Part shown: piece by piece, positions 8,727 through 17,963 of the stretch
How positions within the stretch are numbered: the first letter of the stretch is position 1
Layout: every line of letters starts with the position of its first letter
Source: an uncultured Pseudomonadota bacterium
GTDB lineage: Bacteria; Myxococcota_A; Polyangia; Nannocystales; Nannocystaceae
Length of the DNA: 38,380 bases
Assembly: GCA_913061055.1 (NCBI GenBank)
Contig: CAJXVA010000024.1
Location: forward strand, 1 to 38,380
Reading direction: 5' to 3'
Translations under genes and position numbers: made by a program
The notes under the pieces: model-generated
What the model saw: the letters and a program-made list of their open reading frames with translations, nothing else
Told to the model about the DNA's origin: nothing
Database searches by the model: none

Positions 8727-8750
8727 CCGCGGCCGCTCTCAGAGCCGCGG
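8727..8750. promoter_or_regulatory. Dyad in the sixA/ppx divergent region
   Basis: CCGCGGC (8727-8733) and GCCGCGG (8744-8750) form a perfect 7-bp inverted repeat in the 94-bp gap between two divergent phosphatase genes. It could be a shared operator. No convincing -35/-10 pair was found around it. Confidence 0.3.
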
Positions 8751-8803
8751 AGACGATTCCCCCCTTGGCGGAACCTCATATCCGGGAGTACACCTGCACA
8801 GAC

Positions 8804-10300
8804 ATGCCGGCACGCGCCAAGCAACTCGCGGCGGTCGACCTCGGGTCCAACAGCTTCCACATGATGATCGCGCGGGTTCGCAGCGGTCAGCTCGAGGTGA
8901 TCGACCGCCTCAAAGAGCGCGTCCAGATGGCCGCCGGCTTCGACGACGCGAACAACCTCACCGAAGAGGCCATGACGCGGGGCTTGGCTTGTCTCGAACG
9001 CTTCGGCCAACGCCTGGCCGACCTCGACAGCGTGGACGTGCGCGCGGTCGGAACCAACACGCTGCGCAAGGCGAAAAACTCCAGCGAGTTCCTCGACCGG
9101 GCAGAGGCCGCGCTGGGGCACCCCATCGACGTCATCTCCGGCCATGAGGAGGCCCGGATCATCTACCTCGGCGTGGCGCACTCGCTCGCGGACGACACCG
9201 GTCGCCGTCTGGTGATCGACATCGGCGGCGGTAGCACGGAGTTCATCATCGGCGAGCGATTCGAGCCCCGCCGGGTGCAGTCCGTCCACGTAGGCTGTGT
9301 CAGCCACACCCTGCGGTTCTTTCCCGAGGGCAAGCTTCGACGCGAGGCGTTTCGCGAAGCCACGACCGCGGCCAGGGTCGAGATCGAGACCTTCGAACGC
9401 GAGTTCCGCCGGACCGGTTGGGTCAGTGCGGTCGGCAGCTCCGGCACCGTCACCGCGATCGACGAGCTGCTTCGCGCCAACGGTTGGAGCAACGATGGCA
9501 TCACCCGCGCTGGCCTCCGCCAGCTTCGCGAGCACCTCATCGATGTCGGCCGCCTCTCCAAGGTCAGCCTTCCCGGACTCTCCCCCGAGCGAAAGCACGT
9601 GCTCCCGGCGGGCCTGGCGATCCTCCAAGGCGCATTCAAGAGCCTGAAGATCGACCGCATGTCGGTCTCCCCCGGCGCGATGCGTGAGGGCCTGCTCTAC
9701 GACACGATCGGCGGCAACACGCACGAGGACGTGCGGGTTCGGGCCATCGAGTCCCTGCTCGAGCGCTACGACGTCGACCGCCGGCACGCCAACTGCGTCG
9801 AGTCCACCGCGCTGCGCTGCCTGGACCAGGTCGCAGCCCCATGGTCTCTGCACAACCCCGAGCACCGATGGATGCTCTCGTGGGCTTGCAGGCTCCACGA
9901 GGTCGGCCTGAGCCTCTCGTACAGCGGCTATCACAAACACGGCGCATACATCGTGGCCAACTCCGACATGGCGGGGTTCTCGCGCGGGTCTCAGCATCAG
10001 CTCGCCGCACTGATCGAGTCCCACCGGCGGCGCTTCAAACCCGCCCTGCTCGAGCGCCTGCGCGACCTCAGCGACGGAGAGTCGGGCCCGCGCCTGGCCG
10101 CGCTGCTACGGCTGTCGGTCACGCTCAACCGGAGCCGTGACCCACAACCGCTACCGCCATTCCAGATCACGGCGGCCGGTCAGGCCATCGAGCTGCGGTT
10201 CGGCCCGGACTGGCTCGACAAACACCCGCTGACCCGGGCCGACCTCACCAACGAGCAGGCCTACCTCCGGGCCGCGGGCTTCGAACTCTCGTTCGAGTAA
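8804..10300 (+). CDS. Ppx/GppA family exopolyphosphatase / pppGpp phosphohydrolase
   Basis: A 498-aa phosphatase of the ASKHA fold that hydrolyses inorganic polyphosphate or pppGpp. Motifs include the first phosphate-binding loop VDLGSNSFHMMIARV (about residues 11-25), RAVGTNTLRKAKN, the GHEEARIIYLGV block, and the second phosphate loop VIDIGGGSTEFIIG. The C-terminal part has LHEVGLSLSYSGYHKHGAYIVANSDM, an HD-like helical segment typical of the longer Ppx/GppA proteins. The ATG at 8804 is chosen because family similarity begins at once; a TTG further upstream opens the frame but is unlikely. The gene converges with the Sel1 lipoprotein gene with only 18 bp between stops. Ppx and GppA activities cannot be separated by eye, so I give no symbol. 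Confidence 0.92.
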   Translation: MPARAKQLAAVDLGSNSFHMMIARVRSGQLEVIDRLKERVQMAAGFDDANNLTEEAMTRGLACLERFGQRLADLDSVDVRAVGTNTLRKAKNSSEFLDRAEAALGHPIDVISGHEEARIIYLGVAHSLADDTGRRLVIDIGGGSTEFIIGERFEPRRVQSVHVGCVSHTLRFFPEGKLRREAFREATTAARVEIETFEREFRRTGWVSAVGSSGTVTAIDELLRANGWSNDGITRAGLRQLREHLIDVGRLSKVSLPGLSPERKHVLPAGLAILQGAFKSLKIDRMSVSPGAMREGLLYDTIGGNTHEDVRVRAIESLLERYDVDRRHANCVESTALRCLDQVAAPWSLHNPEHRWMLSWACRLHEVGLSLSYSGYHKHGAYIVANSDMAGFSRGSQHQLAALIESHRRRFKPALLERLRDLSDGESGPRLAALLRLSVTLNRSRDPQPLPPFQITAAGQAIELRFGPDWLDKHPLTRADLTNEQAYLRAAGFELSFE

Positions 10301-10318
10301 CGCGCGCCCGAGTGCTGG

Positions 10319-11083
10319 CTACTTGCAGGCGGAGTCCATGCCGCCTTCGCAAGCTTGCTTGCGGAACGCTGCGGCTTGCTTCTTCGATTTCTTCCCACCC
10401 AGGCCCTTTTCCCAGGCGAGGGCGAGGCCGTAACAGCCGCCCATTTCGCCCCCATCGCAGGCCTGCTGGTACTTCTCGCGAGCACCCTTGGGGTCTTTCT
10501 TGCCCCCCTCGCCGAGGATCATCATCCGCGCGAGGTTGCTGCAGCCGGGCATTTCGCCCGCGTCACAGGCCGCCCCGTAGTGCTCACGCGCCTTGGCACC
10601 GTCGGTCTCCCCGCCCTGCCCCTGCTCGAACATGATCGCAGCGTTGAGACACGCGCCTTCCAACTTGGACTCGCAGGTCTTCGCGAACAGTGTCCGGGCC
10701 TTGTCCGCTTCGGGGGCACCACCGCGCTCGCTCTTGAGGAGAACGGCGAGGTTGTAACAACCCAGCTCGTGGCCGCCTTCACAGGCCACGTCGTAGTAGC
10801 CGCGGGCCTTGGCCTCGTCCTTCGGCCCTTCGCGGCCTTGCTCCCACATGACCGCGAGCGCCGTGCACACCTCGGCCTTTTTCTCCTCTTCGCACGCCCG
10901 GATGTGGTTCGCGCGAGGGTCGACGGGCTCCTCCGGTTCCTCCGGCGTCTCCGCCTCGGCCGGCGCCGGCTCCGGCTCCGGTGCCACAGTGGCAGGTGCC
11001 GCGTCCTGTGGGGGCGTGGTCGGCGTGTCTTTGTTGCAAGCGCTCAGCGTCGCGAAGGAGCAGAGAAGCACGAGAGTTCGCAT
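10319..11083 (-). CDS. Sel1-repeat lipoprotein
   Basis: A 254-aa lipoprotein with signal MRTLVLLCSFATLSAC (lipid-bearing Cys16), from the ATG at 11083 that follows an AAGGAT sequence. Residues 18-55 are a Pro/Ala/Glu linker, followed by about five Sel1-like TPR units with conserved paired cysteines (for example YYDVACEGGHELGCYNLAVLL and HYGAACDAGEMPGCSNLARMM). Disulfide-bonded Sel1 units of this kind are common in secreted proteins and act as protein-binding scaffolds. It is the last gene in the minus-strand run that begins with the kinase at 17.4 kb and lies 51 bp after the M28 peptidase gene. Its binding partner is unknown. Confidence 0.88.
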   Translation of the reverse strand: MRTLVLLCSFATLSACNKDTPTTPPQDAAPATVAPEPEPAPAEAETPEEPEEPVDPRANHIRACEEEKKAEVCTALAVMWEQGREGPKDEAKARGYYDVACEGGHELGCYNLAVLLKSERGGAPEADKARTLFAKTCESKLEGACLNAAIMFEQGQGGETDGAKAREHYGAACDAGEMPGCSNLARMMILGEGGKKDPKGAREKYQQACDGGEMGGCYGLALAWEKGLGGKKSKKQAAAFRKQACEGGMDSACK

Positions 11084-11134
11084 GGTTGGCATCCTTAGCA
11101 CGACCCTGCGGCGTGGAAAAACCGTTGGGGCCCC

Positions 11135-12934
11135 TCAGTGTTTGGACGGCGCACCGGGCGTGAGCTGAAGCTCCATCGGGGCACCGGCGCGATCGATCAC
11201 CACCGGGATGGTCTCTCCGGGGACCAGCTCGCCGAACGCCGCCATGTAGTCGTCAATGCTGTGAATCTCGCGCGCGCCCATCTTCTGGATGATGTCGCCC
11301 TTTTGAAGCCCAGCTTGCTCCGCGGGACCTCCTTCCCGAACGCCCGAGAGCTTCAGCCCGTCGACGTCCGCGGCGTAGTCGGGGATCGTTCCGAGCGACA
11401 CCTTGAACGCGCGTCGCCCCGCCGGCGCCTTGGTTTTTGTCTTCTGAAACTCGAACTCGACCTGTTCGTGCACGACGTCATCGACCACCGCGAGCGCCAG
11501 GTCGGTGATCTTGGCCATCCCCTCGAAGTCGAGCTTGTCCACGTCGTCTGAGGGCTTGTGATAGTCCGAATGCGCGCCGGTGAAGAAGTGCAGCACCGGG
11601 ATGCCGTCGTCGTAGAACGCCGCGTGGTCAGAAGGGCCTTGCCCGTCGACCTTGGTGGCAACGGTGAGCGAGGTTTCCTGAGCCTCCAACAGCGGTAGCC
11701 ACTGGGGCGCTGTGCCAACCCCTGCCACCACGACCTCGTTGTTTTCGAGGCGCCCAATCATGTCGAAGTTGACCATCGCCACGATGCTTTTGCGGCGCAC
11801 GTCATCGAGGTTCTTCACGAAGTAGCGGGAGCCGAGCAGACCCATCTCCTCGGCACCGAACGTGAGACACAGGATATCGAAGGGACGCTGAGCGTCGGGA
11901 AGGCGCGCGAGCGCACCGCACAACTCCAGGACCCCCGCCACGCCAGACGCGTTGTCGTCGGCGCCGTTGTGCACGGCAACCTCACCGGGTGCGAGCGAAC
12001 TCGAGGTCCCCATCCCCAGATGGTCATGGTGGGCTCCGACGACCACCATCTTCGACGACGTGCCGTTGCCGACGATCAACCCGGCCACGTTGGCGGTCTC
12101 GTGCACGACACGCTCCACGTCACTGCGCATGGATGCGACGTCCTTGCTCTTCGTACCCAACGCAATACCGGGCTCGTCGGGGTTGACCTTCGGTCCGGGC
12201 TTGCGCAGGCCGAAGCCGGTGAGCAGCGCGACGTTGGCCTCCGAGCCCACCGCGAGGGCAGGCAGTCCAAGCGCGTCGGCCCGGCCATGGTTGGGGAAGG
12301 CAGCTGCGGAGGTGGGGTCCCACAACACGAAGCCCACCGCGCCCCGGTCTCGGGCCGCGATCATCTTGTTCTGGGGACGGGTCGCACCCGGAGGCAGGTG
12401 GGGGTTGTTCGAGGGTCCCCCCGCCAGCGCGACGACGATGCTGCCTTCGACCGCAGACTTGATGCCTTTGTAGTCGCCATCACCGCCTCCCTGCTCGGTG
12501 ATGCCGTAGCCGACAAACACCAAAGGAGCCTCCGTCGCCCCTTTGGCCGCAGTGCCCTCCGCAAAGGGCAGCAGGCTGTGCGCCACCGGCTTCCCGGCGA
12601 TCACGAGACTCGAGTGACCGCCCTCGACCAGACGAACTCCGTCGACAACCTCGAACGCCTGGCGGAACGTCATCCCAAAGCCCGGCTCCAAGTCGGCCGC
12701 CCGCATCTTGCTCTCGATGTAGTCCTGGGTCGCTTGGTCTCCGGCCGTTCCCGGAGCACGCCCGCCCTGCGCATCGTCGGCCAGGAAACCAACGTGCTCG
12801 GTGAGTACCGCAGCGGAGACTCCCTCGGGGGCCAGTCGCTGCGCGGGCTCGGGTGGCTGGGGCGGCGGCGAAGGCTGCTGATCACAGCCGGCGACGAGCA
12901 AGCAGAACGCCAGGGTACGCGCGGTTCGGACCAC
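11135..12934 (-). CDS. M28-family zinc aminopeptidase lipoprotein with PA and PDZ domains
   Basis: A 599-aa exported metallopeptidase. The N-terminus MVRTARTLAFCLLVAGC is a lipoprotein signal (Cys17); the start is GTG. Residues about 105-275 resemble a protease-associated (PA) insert (RPQNKMIAARDRGAVGFVLWD). The M28 core at about 285-490 keeps every metal site: GAHHDHLG (His302), HNGADDNASGVAG (Asp326), FGAEEMGLLGS (Glu362/363), NFDMIGR (Asp391) and DYHKPSDD (His459). Residues about 525-595 form a PDZ domain (GVREGGPAEQAGLQKGDIIQKM). The design implies an outer-membrane or periplasmic aminopeptidase. It starts 32 bp after the transporter gene and is probably in the same operon; with the transporter and Sel1 protein this could be nutrient scavenging, which is inference. 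Confidence 0.92.
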   Translation of the reverse strand: MVRTARTLAFCLLVAGCDQQPSPPPQPPEPAQRLAPEGVSAAVLTEHVGFLADDAQGGRAPGTAGDQATQDYIESKMRAADLEPGFGMTFRQAFEVVDGVRLVEGGHSSLVIAGKPVAHSLLPFAEGTAAKGATEAPLVFVGYGITEQGGGDGDYKGIKSAVEGSIVVALAGGPSNNPHLPPGATRPQNKMIAARDRGAVGFVLWDPTSAAAFPNHGRADALGLPALAVGSEANVALLTGFGLRKPGPKVNPDEPGIALGTKSKDVASMRSDVERVVHETANVAGLIVGNGTSSKMVVVGAHHDHLGMGTSSSLAPGEVAVHNGADDNASGVAGVLELCGALARLPDAQRPFDILCLTFGAEEMGLLGSRYFVKNLDDVRRKSIVAMVNFDMIGRLENNEVVVAGVGTAPQWLPLLEAQETSLTVATKVDGQGPSDHAAFYDDGIPVLHFFTGAHSDYHKPSDDVDKLDFEGMAKITDLALAVVDDVVHEQVEFEFQKTKTKAPAGRRAFKVSLGTIPDYAADVDGLKLSGVREGGPAEQAGLQKGDIIQKMGAREIHSIDDYMAAFGELVPGETIPVVIDRAGAPMELQLTPGAPSKH

Positions 12935-12966
12935 GGCCGGAGGCTACTTCAGGCCCGTCCCGCCGG

Positions 12967-14325
12967 CTACCCGATCGCGAGATTGCCAAGGATCCACACC
13001 CCACCGAGCGCCATCCAAACCGCGGCATACCCGATGATGTCCCGCGCACGCACCCCAGTGATCGCCAGCAAAGGTAGCGCCCAGAACGGCTGCAGCATGT
13101 TGGTCCATTGGTCGCCGTAGGCCATCGCCATGACGACGCGCCCCGGCTCGATGCCGGTCGCGAGTGCTCCCTGCATCAGCACCGGCCCCTGCACGGCCCA
13201 CTGACCCCCGCCCGAAGGCACAAACAGGTTCAGCAGGCCGGCCGAGCCGAACGCAAGGGCCTCGAATGCCCCCGGTCCCACCTGCGAAAACGCCCCCGCC
13301 AGGGCCGCGGAGAGTCCGGCCGCTTTCATCACGCCCATCACCCCCGCGTAGAGCGGAAACTGAACGATGACGCCGCCGCAACTCCGGGCGCCCTCATCGC
13401 AGGCTCGCAGGAACCGGTCCGGCCGCCCGTGCAGCAAGAGCGCGAACGCGAACAGCGCGAGGTTCACCGTGTTGAACGACAGGCGAAGCAGACCGCCGTC
13501 GGCGAGAATCATCGCCAACGCGGCACACAGCGGAAGCGCGAGCAGCATCGAGAACACCGGCGAGCGCTCCACGTGTTCGATGAGCCCGACCGGCGCAGGC
13601 TCCTGCGCCTCCGTCGGCACGGAGACATCCGGAGCCGGCTGTGCATCGGGATCCGAGGGGGGTGTCATCCCCATGAAGACCAGCGGGCCCAACACGAGAA
13701 GGCCCCCCGATACGACGAGGTTGAGCGGACTGAGGATCGTCGAGCTCAGGCCAAGAACTCCCACCTGCTCCGCGAGCGCCGGACCCAAAACCTCGGCGAG
13801 GTCTTGGGCTGTCGTCACCTTCAGTGGCGCGCTGCCGCTGAATCCACCATGCCAGGTCATCAGCCCGCTGTACCCCGCCGCGCACAGCAACGGGTAGTGC
13901 AGCGCGTAGCCGCGAAGCCGGGCAAGACGTCCCGCTTCTCGAGCCACGATCGCGCCGCCGATGAGACCGAGACTCCAGTTCAGCAACGCCAGACCGATCG
14001 CGATGAACGCGGTCGCCCCCACGAGCTGACGCGGTGTCTTCACCCATCCGACCGAGGCCGCGATCCCTCGCTGAACGCTCGGCGCCGTCGCCAGCGCAGT
14101 CCCCAGCACCAGCATCACGCACATCTGCATCGTGAACGTCAGCAACGCCCACAGGCCCGTGCCCCCACTCCACGCGCGAAGGACGTCCGCGGCCGGTGTG
14201 CCAACCGCAAGCGCAGTGGCCAATACGATCGCCGTGAGGGCGACGGCAATGACGAAGGGCTCGGGCACGATGCGGCCGAACCCGCGTCGTGCAAACGCAC
14301 CCAACCGGACCAACGGACCGCCCAT
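12967..14325 (-). CDS. atoE: Short-chain fatty acid transporter, AtoE type
   Basis: A 452-aa polytopic inner-membrane protein of the AtoE family, thought to carry short-chain fatty acids such as butyrate or acetoacetate. Recognisable parts are the N-terminal RIVPEPFVIAVALTAIV helix, LNWSLGLIGGAIVAREAGR, HYPLLCAAGYSGLMTWHGGFSGSAPL, and the C-terminal LNLFVPSGGGQWAVQGPV and YGDQWTNMLQPFWALPLL signatures. About ten or more membrane helices are visible. I choose the ATG at 14325 because it overlaps the kinase stop codon by one base (TGATG), a layout that couples translation of the two genes. A longer frame upstream would overlap the kinase and lacks support. The transported substrate is assigned by family only. 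Confidence 0.9.
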   Translation of the reverse strand: MGGPLVRLGAFARRGFGRIVPEPFVIAVALTAIVLATALAVGTPAADVLRAWSGGTGLWALLTFTMQMCVMLVLGTALATAPSVQRGIAASVGWVKTPRQLVGATAFIAIGLALLNWSLGLIGGAIVAREAGRLARLRGYALHYPLLCAAGYSGLMTWHGGFSGSAPLKVTTAQDLAEVLGPALAEQVGVLGLSSTILSPLNLVVSGGLLVLGPLVFMGMTPPSDPDAQPAPDVSVPTEAQEPAPVGLIEHVERSPVFSMLLALPLCAALAMILADGGLLRLSFNTVNLALFAFALLLHGRPDRFLRACDEGARSCGGVIVQFPLYAGVMGVMKAAGLSAALAGAFSQVGPGAFEALAFGSAGLLNLFVPSGGGQWAVQGPVLMQGALATGIEPGRVVMAMAYGDQWTNMLQPFWALPLLAITGVRARDIIGYAAVWMALGGVWILGNLAIG

Positions 14326-17300
14326 CACGGCCGCACCCCCACTGCGGGCATCGGTCCCGACCACGACGTCGCAATGGCCTCGAGTTCATCAAGCTCCTCG
14401 GCGACCCCGGGGCCGCCCTCCCTCAGCTCAACCCGCGCCCTCGACAGCGCGTCACGGGCCGCAGCGTGGTCGCCCGAAGCCCACAGCGCTTTGGCCAGGC
14501 CCAGACGCGCGCCGCCCAGGGTCCCCGGACTCTTTGTGCTCGCCTCGTACCGCCGCAGGCCCTCGCGATACGCCCGAATCGCTTTGTCGTACGATTCCTC
14601 CTCCAACTCCGCGCGTCCGAGCGACAGAAAACTTGCCGCCGCGGCGGTGTTCTGCACGCCGTGGCGCTCGACGATTCGGAACGCATGCTCGAGTTCGGCG
14701 CGTGCGCCCGCGTAGTTTTCTTGGTCGAGGGCGAGGTTGGCTCGCCGTTGGTAGGTGGAGACGAGCTTAGGGTGATCGTCCTTGAGCGCCTTGCGCTTGA
14801 TGCTCAGCTCCTGGTCGAGCTGCCCCCATGCCTCGTCGAACCGTTCCATACGCCGGTACAAAGACCCGATGTCTCCGTACGAGGCGGCGACATCGAGATG
14901 GTCTGGACCGAGTTCGGCCTCCCGCATCGCGAGCGCCTCGACATGACGCTCGAGCGCGCGGTCCAGGTTTCCGCTTCGCTTCTCCAGGTTGCCCAGGTTC
15001 GCAAGGACCAGGGCCTCCATCTGCACCCGACCACCCGCTCGCGCGAGTCCGAGCGCTCGTTCGTAGTCCGTCCGTGCCTCGGCGAATCGTCCCTGTTTCT
15101 TGCGCACCACACCGCGTGCGATGAACGGACGAGCCACGGCCAGGTTGTCGGCACCAAAGGCTGAAAGCAGCGAGATCGAGAGCGTCAGGTGAGGCTCGGC
15201 ATCGGTGTACTTCCCATTCTTGGCCATCGCCTTGGCGATGTTGAGATGCAGCGTTCCCAGCTTGGGGTGGTCGGCTCCGAGCGCCTCTTCCCGCAGCGCC
15301 AGCGCTTCCACGAGCAATCCCTCAGCACGACGGTCATCCCCGGTGCGCATGTGGAGGAGGGCGAGGTTGTTCAGGCTGATGGAGTACGCGTACCGCTCCC
15401 GAACTGTCTGCGGCGCCCGCTCGGGCAGAACCGCCTCCATCACGCCCAACGCTTCTTCGTAGCGTTGCTGCCGGGAGTAGAACGACATCGAGCTGTGGGC
15501 GAGCTTGCGCTTGAGTTGGGACGGCTGTCCGGCGCGTTCCATCAACGCGTTGGCGTGCGCCATCAAGCGCTCGGCGTCCTCGAAGCGCCGAAACGCAGTG
15601 CTGTAGAGAAACACGAGGTCGGACGCCACGCCCGCAGCGACAAAGTCGTGACCGCAGGCCTCGGCGGCGGCGAGCGCGTCTTCGTACAACTCCGCGGCCC
15701 GGTCACGGTCGCCCTGCTCCGCGGACACCTGGGCCTGCGTGTAGCGAAGCTCCGCGACCAACGGGTCGAACCCCAACGTCATGATGCGAGGCGTCACATG
15801 GGTGAAGACCTCTTGTGCCGCCTCGAACTTTCCCGCCCGGCTGAGTTCGGAGATCTGGGTCAGCAACTCCCGTACAGCCTCCGCCTCCGCCCTGCGGCCG
15901 GGGTCGTCCGGCAATGGCCACAAGACCCCGGCCTGGGCCAGCGCCTCGTCATCCACACACGCGGGGATCGCATCGAGCTGAAGCAACGCCTCGGGAATCC
16001 GCGAGGCTTGGTCCGAGTCAACCGCCGCCTCGGAGATCAGGCGCTCGCGCTGTGCCGCACGCTTGCGAAGGCAAGACATCCTCCGATCGAACATGCCGTC
16101 GTCGATCTGCGCAGCCGCGTGAGCGTCGCAGGTGTTGAGGTACGCCGAACGCCAAGCCTCGACGTCTGCGTCGAGCTGGCCCTCCAGTCTCTCGACCACG
16201 CCGGCCCCTCGCGACCCCACAGACCCCACGATCGCCTCCGACGCCTCCTCCCGAGCCTCCCGGTTCCACGCCGTGTCCATCCGTCTGGAACCCGGCGCAC
16301 AATCTCGCTCCGTTGGCGTCGAGAGGGCCAGACCCGCGACCGCGGCCGTCACCAGCCCCACCACGCCAGCGACCACGCCCCATCGGGTGCCCTCGCCTCG
16401 CCCCTGCAATGCCGCGAGCAGGGCGTCCATCGATGGCCATCGGTCGTCGGGTTCGGGCTGAAGTCCACGGATCAGCACCGCTTCGAGCCAGCGCGGGGCT
16501 CCGACCACCTCCGGACGTGGCTCGACGCGCCCCCGAGCTTTTGCAATCGCCATTTCTCGCGGCGTGCGGCCTGCGAAGACCTTCCTGCCCTGCCACAGCA
16601 TGCGGAGGAACGCGACGCAGAAGCTGTACTGATCGGAGGCCGGGCTGACCGGACGACCCAGGTGTTGCTCCGGCGACATGTACACGGGCGTCCCCATCAC
16701 GAGCCCGACCTCGGTGAGTCGCCCATCCATGCTCGACTCGCCAACCGCCGGCGTGGACCCGGAAAGCGAATCGAGGCCCGAGCTGTCGGTGCCATGCTCT
16801 CCCATCAACGCCAATCCGAAGTCGAGCACCCGGACGCGCCCGTCCTCATCGACCATTACGTTGTCGGGCTTGAAGTCGCGATGCACGATGCCCGCGGCAT
16901 GGGCCGCCGCCAACCCGCGGGCGGCCGCGCAAAACACGTCCAGCAAGGCCTCGGGCGTGCGCGTGCTTTCATCGCCCCAGGTCCGCAGCGTCTGTCCGCC
17001 AACGTGCTCCATCACGACGTAGACGGTCTTGCCGTCCTCGCACGTCCCAACACCGTACACGCCGACAACGTTGGGGTGTGACAACCGAGCCAACGCTTGA
17101 GCCTCGCGGAGGAACCGCTCGGCCCCGCGTACCTCCGCCCGTCGTCGGCGATTGCGGACCAGCTTGACCGCCACGTGACGCTCGAGCTTTGGATCCCACG
17201 CTTCGAACACGATACCCAGACCACCAGCGCCGAGCATCCGGCCCAGGACGTAGCGGTCGACCCGCTGCGGTGGAATGAAGGCCGGCACGGAGTCCTCGGG

Positions 17301-17378
17301 CGCAGCTTCGTCCCCGACGGTCCCCGACACGACGGCGGTTGGCGCATCCGCGCCAGACTCCGAGCCCTCCGACGTCAC
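14325..17378 (-). CDS. Ser/Thr protein kinase with transmembrane segment and long TPR region
   Basis: A Hanks-type kinase of 1017 aa from the GTG at 17378; the frame stays open to a TTG at 17414 and another GTG at 17399, so the start is uncertain by up to 12 residues. Numbered from 17378: glycine loop MLGAGGLGIVFEAWD at about 48-62, VAVKLV with Lys72, HRDFKPDN near 166, DFGLALMG near 186 and GTPVYMSPE near 229-237. A single membrane helix follows at about 333-353 (WGVVAGVVGLVTAAVAGLAL). The C-terminal half has clear TPR units, including GLLVEALALREEALGADHPK and ALERHVEALAMREAELGPDH, of the 42-residue kinesin-light-chain type. All catalytic residues are intact. Its stop overlaps the AtoE start, so kinase and transporter are made together. 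Confidence 0.92.
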   Translation of the reverse strand: MTSEGSESGADAPTAVVSGTVGDEAAPEDSVPAFIPPQRVDRYVLGRMLGAGGLGIVFEAWDPKLERHVAVKLVRNRRRRAEVRGAERFLREAQALARLSHPNVVGVYGVGTCEDGKTVYVVMEHVGGQTLRTWGDESTRTPEALLDVFCAAARGLAAAHAAGIVHRDFKPDNVMVDEDGRVRVLDFGLALMGEHGTDSSGLDSLSGSTPAVGESSMDGRLTEVGLVMGTPVYMSPEQHLGRPVSPASDQYSFCVAFLRMLWQGRKVFAGRTPREMAIAKARGRVEPRPEVVGAPRWLEAVLIRGLQPEPDDRWPSMDALLAALQGRGEGTRWGVVAGVVGLVTAAVAGLALSTPTERDCAPGSRRMDTAWNREAREEASEAIVGSVGSRGAGVVERLEGQLDADVEAWRSAYLNTCDAHAAAQIDDGMFDRRMSCLRKRAAQRERLISEAAVDSDQASRIPEALLQLDAIPACVDDEALAQAGVLWPLPDDPGRRAEAEAVRELLTQISELSRAGKFEAAQEVFTHVTPRIMTLGFDPLVAELRYTQAQVSAEQGDRDRAAELYEDALAAAEACGHDFVAAGVASDLVFLYSTAFRRFEDAERLMAHANALMERAGQPSQLKRKLAHSSMSFYSRQQRYEEALGVMEAVLPERAPQTVRERYAYSISLNNLALLHMRTGDDRRAEGLLVEALALREEALGADHPKLGTLHLNIAKAMAKNGKYTDAEPHLTLSISLLSAFGADNLAVARPFIARGVVRKKQGRFAEARTDYERALGLARAGGRVQMEALVLANLGNLEKRSGNLDRALERHVEALAMREAELGPDHLDVAASYGDIGSLYRRMERFDEAWGQLDQELSIKRKALKDDHPKLVSTYQRRANLALDQENYAGARAELEHAFRIVERHGVQNTAAAASFLSLGRAELEEESYDKAIRAYREGLRRYEASTKSPGTLGGARLGLAKALWASGDHAAARDALSRARVELREGGPGVAEELDELEAIATSWSGPMPAVGVRP

Positions 17379-17480
17379 GGCTCCATGGTCCCGCGGCACG
17401 CCTCGGTCACGCAATCGGGCACGAGCCCATTCCTCCGCCCCGGTCGCGCATTGCCAGATGCGCTGCTACGGTATTCTGGC

Positions 17481-17963
17481 ATGCGCCGCAGCCTATTCGC
17501 GCTCGGTATCGCGGCCCTCATCGCGTTCGTCGGAGCGCTCGTGATGCTGGAGACCCACGTGGATCCGGCGTCCGAGGACGCCTCCAAAGGCGCGCCTGGA
17601 CCGGATGCAGAGGCCGTACCTCCAGCACCCTCTCCGACAACGCCGCAGCATCTGCGCGCCGCCGATGAACCCCCTTCAACCCCCGTTGGCTTCAAGCTCG
17701 GCAAGACCAGCGGCCCCGATGCGCGCGCCAAGGCCCAGGCGATTCTCGACGATGCGCTCGTCGAGCTTCGCCGACTCGATGCATCCCACCAGGAGCTCGC
17801 CCGCGACGTCTACATGCGGGCCCACTCCGCGGCGGAGCGGGTCGAAGACGAACTCGACGACGACGACGAACCTGGACGGGCCTCGCTGCGTGCTCATGAG
17901 GACGCACTGAAAGCGGAGCTCCGCCGCATCTACGGAGTCGACGAGCCTACGGCGCGTCCATGA
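17481..17963 (+). CDS. Small membrane-anchored or secreted protein, unknown function
   Basis: A 160-aa protein whose N-terminus MRRSLFALGIAALIAFVGALVML is one hydrophobic helix, without a lipobox or a clear cleavage site, so probably a membrane anchor. Residues 30-75 are a Pro/Ala/Asp-rich linker. Residues 80-150 are helical and charged (AQAILDDALVELRRLDASHQEL, an acidic ELDDDDEPG patch), possibly a coiled coil. The ATG at 17481 is chosen over the much longer upstream frame, which would run through the divergent kinase gene. Its last 17 bp overlap the end of the converging thioesterase gene. I do not recognise the family. Confidence 0.7.
   Translation: MRRSLFALGIAALIAFVGALVMLETHVDPASEDASKGAPGPDAEAVPPAPSPTTPQHLRAADEPPSTPVGFKLGKTSGPDARAKAQAILDDALVELRRLDASHQELARDVYMRAHSAAERVEDELDDDDEPGRASLRAHEDALKAELRRIYGVDEPTARP

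Noticed and set aside
8765-8803. TTG start extending the Ppx/GppA protein by 13 residues
   Set aside because: Family similarity starts at the ATG at 8804 and the extension has no conserved residues.
17451-17477. TTGCCA / TATTCT as a promoter for the 160-aa gene
   Set aside because: The spacer is only 15 bp and the -10 ends 3 nt before the ATG, which would place transcription start inside the gene.
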